The position numbers and the translations under genes are program-made. Below, piece by piece: positions 23,688 to 31,364 of a stretch of 64,000 nucleotides of DNA. How positions within the stretch are numbered: the first letter of the stretch is position 1; the number at the start of each line of letters is the position of its first letter. Source of the stretch: Lentzea indica (GTDB lineage: Bacteria > Actinomycetota > Actinomycetes > Mycobacteriales > Pseudonocardiaceae). The DNA lies in assembly GCF_012184385.1 (NCBI RefSeq), contig NZ_VSRL01000001.1, positions 1 through 64,000 on the forward strand. The letters are read 5' to 3'. The notes under the pieces are model-generated. The model saw only the letters and a program-made list of their open reading frames with translations. It was not told where the DNA came from and searched no databases.

Positions 23688-24757
23688 AACTCGGCGCACG
23701 AGCACTGAACCGGGCACTGCTGGCCCGGCAGTTCCTCCTGGAACGCACCGAAAAGACCCCGCTCGAGGTCGTGGAGCACCTCGTGGGCATGCAGTCCCAG
23801 GTCCCGCTCTCGCCGTACGTGGGCCTGTGGTCGCGCGTGAACGGCTTTCAGCCCTCCGACCTCGCTGCCACACTGGAGAACCGCGAAACGGTCCGCATCG
23901 TGCTCATGAGGGCCACCATCCACCTCGTGAGCGCCCGCGACGCGCTCATGTTGAGGCCGTTGCTGAAGCCCGTGCTGGACCGCACGAACTTCACCGGCCA
24001 CAACGGAAAGCAGATCGAGGGCATCGATCCTGTTGAGCTGGCACAGCGCGGTCGAGAGTTGCTCGAAGAAGAACCCCGCACGCGCGAGGATCTCGGCAAA
24101 CTCCTGAAAGAGCACTGGCCGGGCCACCAGGCGACCGCATTGGCCTATGCGGTGCAGCTCCTCGTCCCGCTCGCGCAGATCCCGCCACGGGGCGTCTGGG
24201 GGCTCGCACCGGGCCGCGGCGCACACGCCACCCTGAACACCTGGCTCGGCGCGGAGTCCCTGCCGGAACCGTCGATCACCGAGGTCGTCTCCCGCTACCT
24301 CCGCGCGTTCGGCCCGGCGAGCGTCCAGGACGCGCAGACGTGGTCCGGGCTCACGAGGCTGTCGGAGGTGTTCGAACGGTTGCCGCTCAAGCGGTTCAGC
24401 GACGAGAACGGCCGGACGCTCTACGACCACGAGGACGCGTCAAGACCGGACGAGGACACCCCGGCGCCACCGCGGTTCCTGCCCGAGTTCGACAACATCG
24501 CGCTCTCGCACGCCGACCGCACGCGGATCATCTCCCCCGGCTTCAACGGTTCCTCGACGCGCGGCAGCTTCACCGTCGACGGATTCTTCGCCGGCACCTG
24601 GAAGATCGAGAAGAAGAAGCAGGCAGCGACTCTGCTCATCAAGCCGTACCAGCGGCTGCTCAAGCGCGACAGCGCCGAGGTCGAGGCCGAAGGGCGCCGG
24701 CTGCTGCGGTTCGCCGCGCCGATGGCCGAGCACTCCGCAGTCTTCGAGCAAACCTAG
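23684..24757 (+). CDS. AlkZ-like winged-helix DNA glycosylase (copy B)
   Basis: The 357-aa paralogue of the preceding gene starts at GTG 23684 (GTGA overlap). It has the same layout: VGMQSQVPLSPYVGLW with the QxQ motif at Gln37/Gln39, the same numbering as the AlkZ catalytic motif; MRATIHLVSARDALMLRPLLKPVLDR; and FLPEFDNIALSHADR. Two diverged, co-translated copies suggest different lesion preferences or redundancy in self-resistance. Confidence 0.88.
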   Translation: MKLGARALNRALLARQFLLERTEKTPLEVVEHLVGMQSQVPLSPYVGLWSRVNGFQPSDLAATLENRETVRIVLMRATIHLVSARDALMLRPLLKPVLDRTNFTGHNGKQIEGIDPVELAQRGRELLEEEPRTREDLGKLLKEHWPGHQATALAYAVQLLVPLAQIPPRGVWGLAPGRGAHATLNTWLGAESLPEPSITEVVSRYLRAFGPASVQDAQTWSGLTRLSEVFERLPLKRFSDENGRTLYDHEDASRPDEDTPAPPRFLPEFDNIALSHADRTRIISPGFNGSSTRGSFTVDGFFAGTWKIEKKKQAATLLIKPYQRLLKRDSAEVEAEGRRLLRFAAPMAEHSAVFEQT

Positions 24758-24782
24758 AGCACGCTGCGGTTTTCTTGCCGGT

Positions 24783-25619
24783 ATGACGACGATCGCGCTG
24801 CCGGACGGATTCCGGCCAGAGTCGATGACGATCGGGCCCGGTCCGTTCGCGTACTACGGTTCGCTGGCCGACGGCTCCATCTACCGGGCGGACCTGATCA
24901 CGGGCGAGGGCAAGACGATCCACCAGGGACCCGGCACCGCCTCGGCCGGCGTGAAGATCGACCGCAGGGGGCGCCTCTTCATCGCGGGCGGCTTCGCCGG
25001 TGACGCCCACGTGATCCACGCCGCCTCCGGTGCCACCCTGGCGTCCTACCCGCTCGCGGGCCTGGTCAACGACTTCGCGCTCACCCCGACGGCCGCGTGG
25101 GCCACCGACTCGGTCATCCCGGTGCTGTGGAAGCTGCCGCTGGGCGGCAACGGCGAGCTGCCGGAGCCGGAGCAGGTCGAACGGCTGGAGCTCACCGGGG
25201 ACATCCAGTACCGCGAGGAAGGCTTCAACGCCAACGGGATCTGCCGCACCCCGGACGGCACGGCGTTGCTCGTCAACCAGTCCAACACGGGCGGACTGTT
25301 CCACGTGGACACCACGACCGGCCGCGCCACGAGCGTCGACCTCGGCGGCGACGACCTGGCGGACTGCGACGGCATGGTGCTGGACGGCGACCTGCTGTAC
25401 GTGGCGATGGGTGTGCGCAACGAGGTCGCGCTCGTGCGGCTCAACCACGAGGGCACGGTCGGCAAGGTCCTGCGCCGGGTGAGCGACCCCCGGTTCGACA
25501 TCCCGAGCTCGCTCGCCCTGCACGAGGACCTGCTGTACGTGATCAACGGCAGGTTCACCACCGAGGCCACGCCGGAGACGACCTACACATCGGTCGCGGT
25601 TCCCCGGCCCACACACTGA
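24783..25619 (+). CDS. SMP-30/NHL-like beta-propeller protein
   Basis: A 278-aa protein with repeated blades, e.g. FAYYGSLADGSIYRADLITGEG, GNGICRTPDG-like NANGICRTPDGTALLVNQS, and DCDGMVLDGDLLYVAM. This pattern is typical of SMP-30/gluconolactonase-like propellers, some of which are metal-dependent lactonases. There is no signal peptide. It is last in the plus-strand run that contains the AlkZ genes, 25 bases after copy B, and ends at a strong terminator. A lactone- or epoxide-opening role is possible, not shown. Confidence 0.75.
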   Translation: MTTIALPDGFRPESMTIGPGPFAYYGSLADGSIYRADLITGEGKTIHQGPGTASAGVKIDRRGRLFIAGGFAGDAHVIHAASGATLASYPLAGLVNDFALTPTAAWATDSVIPVLWKLPLGGNGELPEPEQVERLELTGDIQYREEGFNANGICRTPDGTALLVNQSNTGGLFHVDTTTGRATSVDLGGDDLADCDGMVLDGDLLYVAMGVRNEVALVRLNHEGTVGKVLRRVSDPRFDIPSSLALHEDLLYVINGRFTTEATPETTYTSVAVPRPTH

Positions 25620-25620
25620 A

Positions 25621-25655
25621 AAAGAGGCCCCCGCCAGGTCAGCGGGGGCCTCTTT
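25621..25655. terminator. Bidirectional terminator
   Basis: A perfect 14-bp stem (AAAGAGGCCCCCGC with GCGGGGGCCTCTTT), 7-base loop, A/T-rich ends on both sides, between two convergent genes. Confidence 0.92.
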
Positions 25656-25666
25656 CGTCCTGCACG

Positions 25667-26257
25667 TCAGGCGGCGGTGACGACCTCGTCGTACTCGAGC
25701 CGCGGCGATCGCGGCCACCAGGCGTTCTCCCCTGGCTTGCCGATGTTCATGACCAGCAGCACCTTCTGCTTGCCGTCCGGGAAGAACTCCGCGTTCACGG
25801 CGTTGGCGTCGAACCCGATCATCGGGCCGGCGCACAGGCCGGCCGCGCGGATGCCGAGGAGGAAGTACGCGGCCTGCATCGTGCCGTTCTGCACGGCGGA
25901 GGCCTCGCGGATCGCCGGGTCCGCGAACATGTCCTTGGCCTCGGGGAAGTGCGGGAACAACGTCGGCATCAGCTCGTGGAACTCGAGGTCCGCGGCCAGG
26001 ATCGCGACCAGCGGCGCCTGCGCGACCTTGGCTCCGTTCGGTCCGTACATCGTCTTGACCAGACGCTCGCGGGCATCGTCGGAGCGGATCAGCACGATGC
26101 GCAGCGGCTGCTGGTTCATCGACGTCGGGGCGTACTTGACGAGGTCGTAGATGGCCTGCACCGTCTCGTCGGAGACCGGTTCGGACGAGAACGTGTTGGC
26201 CGTACGGGCTTCACGGAACAGCAGGTCCTGGGCTGCGGCGTCCAATTCAAGCGACAT
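25667..26257 (-). CDS. Nitroreductase-family NAD(P)H oxidoreductase (RutE/HadB-like)
   Basis: A 196-aa FMN enzyme starting MSLELDAAAQDLLFREART. KYAPTSMNQQPLRIVLIRS and the central IREASAVQNGTMQAAYFLLGIRAAGLCAGPMIGFD match the malonic-semialdehyde-reductase subgroup of nitroreductases. It overlaps the upstream GMC oxidoreductase gene by 11 nt. It is the only nitroreductase-fold protein in the window, so it could conceivably act as the missing azoline oxidase, but its subgroup argues against this. Confidence 0.85.
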   Translation of the reverse strand: MSLELDAAAQDLLFREARTANTFSSEPVSDETVQAIYDLVKYAPTSMNQQPLRIVLIRSDDARERLVKTMYGPNGAKVAQAPLVAILAADLEFHELMPTLFPHFPEAKDMFADPAIREASAVQNGTMQAAYFLLGIRAAGLCAGPMIGFDANAVNAEFFPDGKQKVLLVMNIGKPGENAWWPRSPRLEYDEVVTAA

Positions 26258-27611
26258 GGCGCGACTCCTCGATCAGTACCGCGGAGATGCGCTCCGCGAG
26301 CATCATGGTGGGCAGATTCGTGTTGGCGGCAGGCACTTCCGGCATGACCGACGCGTCGGCGACCCACAGGCCGTCCACGCCGAACACCTGTCCGTCCGGC
26401 GACACAACGGAACCCATCGCGCACGTGCCGACCGCGTGGTGGTACGTGCCGACGTTCGCGAAGATCCACCGGTCCAGTGCCTGGTCGTCGGAGAGGTCGG
26501 CCGGTGGGCTGTTGAGCGGCGGGCCGTCGAGCTCCCCGGCGAACGGCTTGGTGCCGACCAGGCGTAGCAGGTCGCGCACACCGGATCGCATCAGCGATCT
26601 GTCCTCATAGGACCGAAGCAGGCCGAGGTCGATGTGCGGCGCGTCCGTCGGGTCGGCCGACCGCAGCCACACCTTGCCGCGTGAGGAGGGCTTGAGCAGC
26701 GCCACCGAGATGATCAGGTTCGCGCCGGTCGTCTCCGCGGGCGACGGGGCGCCCGGCAGGAACTGCAGCCCGGAGTCCGTCGTCGCGACGGCCTGGTACA
26801 GCGCGGGACCGCGGCCCATCAGCTTCACCGTGACGAGCGGGTGGTCCTGCAACCCGTGCCCCACCGGCAGATCCGCGACGACCGAGATGCCCAGCGCCGA
26901 CAACGCCGTGGCCGGCCCGATCCCGGACCGCATCAGCACGGCGGGCGAACCGTACGCGCCCGCGGCGACCACGACGGTGCGGGCGGACACCGTCTCGCCG
27001 CCGAGCAGCACCACGCCGACGGCCTTGCCGTCCCTGATGAGCACCTTGCACACCAAGGAGTTCGGCCGGATCGTCAGGTTGTCCCTGGACCGGGCGTCCG
27101 CGAGATAGGTGACCGCGGTGCTCTGCCGCACGCCGTCGATCTCGTTCAACGGCACTGGTCCCGCGCCGATCGCACCCGGTGCATTGTGGTCCTCGACCCG
27201 TTGCAGGCCAAGGGAGACGGCGGTCTCGATGAACGCCCGGTTCGTGGACGTCATGTCCTCGGCGGGCCTGCGGATTGGCACCACCGACTCCACGGTGTCG
27301 AAGTACCGCGACGCCAGGTCGAACGACCACGGGCCGGGCCACGCGTCGTAGTCGGAAGGCGCACCGCGCAGCGCGATGCACGCGTTGACCGCCGAGCACC
27401 CGCCGACGATCTTGCCGCGCGGCAGGTTCAGCGGCTCGCCGCCGATCTGCGGCTCTGACCGGTACATCCAGTTGTGCGTGGGGCCCGCTGCGGGGTCGTC
27501 AGGCCCCGCTTCCAGCAGCAGCACGCGCCGAGAAGGGTCCTCCGACAGCCGTGCCGCCAGAACGCCGCCCGCCGAGCCACTGCCGACCACGATGACGTCG
27601 AAGTCAGCCAT
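26247..27611 (-). CDS. GMC-family FAD oxidoreductase (choline-dehydrogenase-like)
   Basis: A 454-aa protein, short for the family. VIVVGSGSAGGVLAARLSE binds FAD; GGCSAVNACIALRG and the C-terminal HHAVGTCAMG and VADASVMPEVPAANTNLPTMM are GMC motifs, with the catalytic His in the HH pair. It oxidises an alcohol to an aldehyde or ketone. Several aromatic-polyketide clusters use such enzymes for late oxidation. It is co-transcribed with the nitroreductase. Confidence 0.88.
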   Translation of the reverse strand: MADFDVIVVGSGSAGGVLAARLSEDPSRRVLLLEAGPDDPAAGPTHNWMYRSEPQIGGEPLNLPRGKIVGGCSAVNACIALRGAPSDYDAWPGPWSFDLASRYFDTVESVVPIRRPAEDMTSTNRAFIETAVSLGLQRVEDHNAPGAIGAGPVPLNEIDGVRQSTAVTYLADARSRDNLTIRPNSLVCKVLIRDGKAVGVVLLGGETVSARTVVVAAGAYGSPAVLMRSGIGPATALSALGISVVADLPVGHGLQDHPLVTVKLMGRGPALYQAVATTDSGLQFLPGAPSPAETTGANLIISVALLKPSSRGKVWLRSADPTDAPHIDLGLLRSYEDRSLMRSGVRDLLRLVGTKPFAGELDGPPLNSPPADLSDDQALDRWIFANVGTYHHAVGTCAMGSVVSPDGQVFGVDGLWVADASVMPEVPAANTNLPTMMLAERISAVLIEESRHVA

Positions 27612-27745
27612 GGCCCCTAGTCAGCCAGTGCTCCCTGCAACCCCGCTCGCGAGTGCCTTGAGGTGGCTCAGGTTCCTCTCAAGGCCCGCAAAGCCGTGGC
27701 CGGGGACGGTGGGAACCCCACTGTGCAAGGCATAAGGAGATCCGT

Positions 27746-28774
27746 ATGAGCGCCGAAGCGATTCCGACGACGTCGCGGGAGCTGCGCCTGGTTTCGCGTC
27801 CGGCGGACCGGCTGACCCAGGAGAACTTCGAGCTCGTCGAGGTGCCGACGCCGACACCGGGCGACGGCGAGGTGCTGGTGCGCAACGAGTGGATGTTCCT
27901 CGGCTCGGTGTACCGCGACCTGATGAACGAGGAGACGGCCCTGCCGATCCCCAACTACGAGATCGGCAAGACCCCGTGGTGCACCACCGTCGGAACGGTC
28001 GTGGTGTCCAACAACGAGGAACTGCCGGTGGGCACCTTCGTGCTGCACTACGAGGGCTGGCGCGAGTGGGCGGTCGTGAGCCCCGGGTTCGGTGTGAAGA
28101 AGCTCGACCGCTCGCTGCTGCCCGGCGCGGAGTACTACCTCGCCAACGGCCCGACCGCGTGGCGCGGCATCGTCGAGATGGCCGGTGCCGGCGAGGGTGA
28201 CGTCGTGTTCGTCTCCGGTGCGACCGGCGCGGTCGGCACGCTCGCCGGTCAGATCGCGAAGGCCCGCGGCGCCAAGCTCGTCATCGGTTCCACCGGCAGC
28301 AAGGAGAAGGTCGACTTCCTGCTCAACGAGGCAGGCTTCGACGCGGCGTTCGACTACCACGACGGCCCGGTGCTGGACCAGCTGCGCGCGCTCGCCCCCG
28401 ACGGCATCACGGTGTGCTTCGACAACGTCGGCGGCGACCAGTTCGAGGCCGCCGTCGAACACGCCCAGCCCGGCGCCCGGTTCGCCCTGTGCGGCGCGCT
28501 GAGCGGCCAGATCGGCGGCACGGACGGCGACCACCCGCGCCTCGCCCTGATGCGCGCCATCGCGAAGCAGCTGACGTTCCGCGGGTTCGCCACGTTCGAC
28601 ACCGAGGAGCAGCTGGCCGCGTGGAACCAAACGTTCTCCACCTGGCTGAAGGAGGACAAGATCTCCTTCGCCCACACCGTCGTCAAGGGCGGCGTGCCGG
28701 TCGCGGCGGAGGCTTTCATCGCGTTGCTGGACAAGAAGTACGCGGGCACGGTCGTGCTCCAGCTCAACGACTGA
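27746..28774 (+). CDS. Zinc-independent MDR-family NADPH oxidoreductase (CurA/PTGR-like)
   Basis: A 342-aa medium-chain reductase, ATG 27746 after AAGGAG. The N-terminal GroES-like part contains RLVSRPADRLTQENFELVEVP. The Rossmann motif VFVSGATGAVGTLAGQIAKARGAKLVIGS, NVGGDQFEAAVEH and GALSGQIGG place it in the CurA/prostaglandin-reductase branch, which reduces alpha,beta-unsaturated ketones or quinones. No zinc-binding Cys cluster. Single-gene transcript ending at a hairpin. Confidence 0.87.
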   Translation: MSAEAIPTTSRELRLVSRPADRLTQENFELVEVPTPTPGDGEVLVRNEWMFLGSVYRDLMNEETALPIPNYEIGKTPWCTTVGTVVVSNNEELPVGTFVLHYEGWREWAVVSPGFGVKKLDRSLLPGAEYYLANGPTAWRGIVEMAGAGEGDVVFVSGATGAVGTLAGQIAKARGAKLVIGSTGSKEKVDFLLNEAGFDAAFDYHDGPVLDQLRALAPDGITVCFDNVGGDQFEAAVEHAQPGARFALCGALSGQIGGTDGDHPRLALMRAIAKQLTFRGFATFDTEEQLAAWNQTFSTWLKEDKISFAHTVVKGGVPVAAEAFIALLDKKYAGTVVLQLND

Positions 28775-28785
28775 GCGGCGGCGCG

Positions 28786-28820
28786 AAGAAGCCCCGGTCT
28801 CCTTGAGGCCGGGGCTTCTT
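28786..28820. terminator. Bidirectional terminator
   Basis: A 12-bp stem AAGAAGCCCCGG with CCGGGGCTTCTT, 11-base loop, between convergent reductase and glycosyltransferase genes. Confidence 0.88.
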
Positions 28821-28832
28821 GGCGCTCGGAGG

Positions 28833-30005
28833 TCAGACGCCCGCGAGGGCTTCCAGCTCCGGCACCAGCGCCGCGGGGGACGGCGCGCTGTGGATCTCGG
28901 CCTGCAACGCCAGCGACGCCTCCTTGGCCTCCGGCTTGCCGATCAGCTCCTCCAGGCGGTCCTGGATGAGCACCACGTCCTGCTGCTTCTCCACGGTCTC
29001 GATGGCGGCACCGGCACCGGTGGCCTCCAGCCGCTCCGCCCACGGGAAGTGGTCGGCGAACTGCGGCAGCACCAGCTGCGGCGTGGCGGCGTTCAGCGCG
29101 GTCAGGCCCGTGCCGGAACCACCGTGATGCACGATCACCGAGCACGTGCGCATGAACAGGTTCAGCGGCAGGTGCGCCGACGAGATCACCTTGTCGGCGA
29201 TCACCGAGTGGTCCTCGGCGTCGATCCCGTTCGGCACGGCGAGTACGACCTCGACGTCACCGAGCCGCGCGATCGCCTCGTACACCCAGCCCAGCACCTT
29301 GCGCATGCCGAGCTCCTTGGGCATGGAGCCGAAGGACACGCAGATCCGCGGCTTCGACGGCTGCTCCAGCGCCCACGCCGGCAGCGCACCGAACCCGTTG
29401 GACGGCAGGTACCGCACGGGGCGGCCCTTCTCCAGCCCCGGCAGCTGGAACGACGGCGGGCACGGGTCGATGGTCAGGTCCGGCTCCGGCAGCCCGGTCA
29501 GGCCCAGCTGCTGCGCCACCGGGTCGAGGACCATGTGCGCGGTCTCCTCGAACGCCTCCGTCAACGGGTCGACGCCCCAGCGGTGGCGCACCACAGGAAC
29601 ACCGAGGATGCCGCCCAGCAGCCGCCCTGCGAGGTCCATCGGGTCCGTCAGGATCAGGTCTGGGGCGAACGCCTTGGCCTTCTCCAGCTGCAGCTGCAAG
29701 GTCTCCGCGGTGCGGCCGGCGGGACCGTAGGCGATGTTGCCCCAGAACTGGCGGTCCGGCCGCGGCAGCGCCTCGGCCGGTGAGGCGTTCTCGCCCGCCT
29801 GCTGGATGATGCCCTGCAGCATCATCTTCTGGTCCAGTTCCTCGCCGAGCGCGATGGCGTCGAGGCCCGTCGACTTCACGAAGGGCACGAGGTGCTGCGG
29901 CGTGGTGACGATGACCTCGTGGCCGGCACCGCGCAGTGCCCAGCTCAGTGGGACGATCGGCTGCAGGTGCCCGCTCGCCGGCCACGTGCTGATGAGTACT
30001 CGCAT
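28833..30005 (-). CDS. GT1-family glycosyltransferase (antibiotic type, copy A)
   Basis: A 390-aa GT-B enzyme. The N-terminus MRVLISTWPASGHLQPIVPL is the acceptor domain with the catalytic His of the SGHLQP motif. The C-terminal donor site has ICVSFGSMPKELG and VIVHHGGSGTGLTALNAATPQLVLPQFADHF. It would attach a TDP-deoxysugar to the aglycone. It lies 13 nt after the 4-ketoreductase gene. The closest functional class is the macrolide/aromatic polyketide O-glycosyltransferases; O versus C linkage is not decided. Confidence 0.92.
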   Translation of the reverse strand: MRVLISTWPASGHLQPIVPLSWALRGAGHEVIVTTPQHLVPFVKSTGLDAIALGEELDQKMMLQGIIQQAGENASPAEALPRPDRQFWGNIAYGPAGRTAETLQLQLEKAKAFAPDLILTDPMDLAGRLLGGILGVPVVRHRWGVDPLTEAFEETAHMVLDPVAQQLGLTGLPEPDLTIDPCPPSFQLPGLEKGRPVRYLPSNGFGALPAWALEQPSKPRICVSFGSMPKELGMRKVLGWVYEAIARLGDVEVVLAVPNGIDAEDHSVIADKVISSAHLPLNLFMRTCSVIVHHGGSGTGLTALNAATPQLVLPQFADHFPWAERLEATGAGAAIETVEKQQDVVLIQDRLEELIGKPEAKEASLALQAEIHSAPSPAALVPELEALAGV

Positions 30006-30018
30006 TGCCGTTGCTCCT

Positions 30019-30792
30019 TCATCCGGCTGACGGTAGGTCTTCGAGTGGAACGCCGGTCGTGGCGCTGAGGTAGCGGTCGACGACGCGCCGGTAGTAGTCA
30101 GGGCCGAAGCCCAGCTCGCGCACGACGGGCGCGAGGCGGGTGAGCTTGGCCAGGGAGATGTCGTGGCGCGCGTACGCCTCGCGGTAGGTCTTCCGCAACG
30201 GCACGCGCAGCCGTTCTTCCAGGTGCTCCACCACCTCCGCGACCGGAACGGGCACGCCGCTCGCGACGTTCACGACCTCGTCGCACACCCTGCCGGTCAG
30301 CAAAGTGTCGAGCAGCCGCACCACGTCCAGGACGTCGATGAGGTCGCGGTGCGCTCCCCGCCAGACCTCGATCTCGCCGGAACGCACCTGTGCCACCAGC
30401 GTCGGCATCATCTGATGTGGACGCTGGTCGGGACCGACGAGATGTCCCAGGCGCAGCACCAGGTACGCCACCCCGGAGGCGCGGATCAACGCCTCCATCG
30501 CGAGCTTGTGGCGCCCGTAGGCGTTGCCGGGGAACACCGGGCCGTCCTCCGTGCCCGGCGAGTCCGGTGCGCCGTACATGGCGGCGGACGCGGTGGAGAA
30601 GTAGACGAACATCTTGCCTTCCGCGCGGCACCTGCGGATCGCGTCGTGCACGATGCCGGTCTCACGGCCGAACTCGTCCGACGACGTGGCGACGGTCGAG
30701 GAAGATCCGGCCGCGAACGCGACGACGTTGTGATGCTTTCCCGAGATACGTGCGAGGTTCATGGCCAGGAAGCCACGTCCGATGACGTCCAT
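30019..30792 (-). CDS. NDP-hexose 4-ketoreductase-like epimerase/dehydratase family protein
   Basis: A 257-aa extended SDR starting MDVIGRGFLAMNLARISG at ATG 30792. GRGFLAMNL replaces the common GGxGxxG nucleotide loop. YFSTASAAMYG and FPGNAYGRHKLAMEALIR give the catalytic Ser and YxxxK pair. VLRLGHLVGPDQ and a VNVASGVPVPVAEVVEHLE end are typical of dTDP-4-keto-sugar reductases. It lies between the SnoaL-like and glycosyltransferase genes and probably sets the C-4 configuration of a deoxysugar. Confidence 0.75.
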   Translation of the reverse strand: MDVIGRGFLAMNLARISGKHHNVVAFAAGSSSTVATSSDEFGRETGIVHDAIRRCRAEGKMFVYFSTASAAMYGAPDSPGTEDGPVFPGNAYGRHKLAMEALIRASGVAYLVLRLGHLVGPDQRPHQMMPTLVAQVRSGEIEVWRGAHRDLIDVLDVVRLLDTLLTGRVCDEVVNVASGVPVPVAEVVEHLEERLRVPLRKTYREAYARHDISLAKLTRLAPVVRELGFGPDYYRRVVDRYLSATTGVPLEDLPSAG

Positions 30793-30802
30793 GGGAGGTC
30801 CC

Positions 30803-31252
30803 TTACTGGGAGATGTCCTGTTCGCTGCGGACACCGATGTGTTGCACGAGCAGACCGTCGCGGCCCTCGAAGAAGTGCGCCTGCGCGTAGGTGAAGCGCG
30901 TGCCGACGGGAGCCGGCTGGCCTTCCTCCGTCTCGGTGCCGGTGAAGCGCACGCGCAACACGACCGTGGTGCCCTCAGCGACGGCCTGCTGCACCTCCCA
31001 CTTCGCGTCCTTGAAGCGGCGGTTCAGCCACAGGATGTGCTGCCGCACGCCTTCCGGGCCGTCGGGGAACATCCCGGGCGGACCGGTGACGTCGAAGAAG
31101 TCGTCGTGGATGATCCCGTCGACCAGGCTGAGGTCCTGGGTGTTCAAGGCCACCTGCAGCTTGAGCGCGAGGTCCTTGTAGTGCTCGCTGATGGACTTCT
31201 TGTACGTGGCGGCGAGCGCCACGTCCAAGGAGGGTTCTGTCACCGCGGTCAT
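30803..31252 (-). CDS. SnoaL-like (NTF2-fold) polyketide cyclase/hydroxylase-related protein
   Basis: A 149-aa NTF2-fold protein starting MTAVTEPSLDVALAATYKKS. The segments LKLQVALNTQDLSLVDGIIHDDFFDVTGPPGMFPDG and RQHILWLNRRFKDAKWEVQQAVAEGTTVVLRVRFTGT match ester cyclase/SnoaL-like proteins that close rings or hydroxylate aromatic polyketides. It is 10 nt ahead of the ketoreductase gene and has a hairpin upstream separating it from the MFS gene. Ring-closing role is inference. Confidence 0.8.
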   Translation of the reverse strand: MTAVTEPSLDVALAATYKKSISEHYKDLALKLQVALNTQDLSLVDGIIHDDFFDVTGPPGMFPDGPEGVRQHILWLNRRFKDAKWEVQQAVAEGTTVVLRVRFTGTETEEGQPAPVGTRFTYAQAHFFEGRDGLLVQHIGVRSEQDISQ

Positions 31253-31297
31253 CCTGAGTCTCCCTCGTGGATTCCTTGAAAAGAGCCCTGACACCGC

Positions 31298-31333
31298 GGA
31301 AGGCTCGCCGATCGCGAGATCGGCGAGCCTTCC
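31298..31333 (-). terminator. Terminator after the MFS gene
   Basis: A perfect 16-bp stem (GGAAGGCTCGCCGATC with GATCGGCGAGCCTTCC) and a 4-base loop between the MFS stop and the SnoaL-like start, both on the minus strand. Confidence 0.85.
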
Positions 31334-31364
31334 GGGCAATGGACTTGCTGAAGCTGAACCTGAC

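Noticed and set aside
25667..26257. Nitroreductase as the azoline dehydrogenase of the RiPP
   Set aside because: It belongs to the RutE/HadB-like subgroup, is in an operon with a GMC oxidoreductase and is about 9 kb from the RiPP genes.
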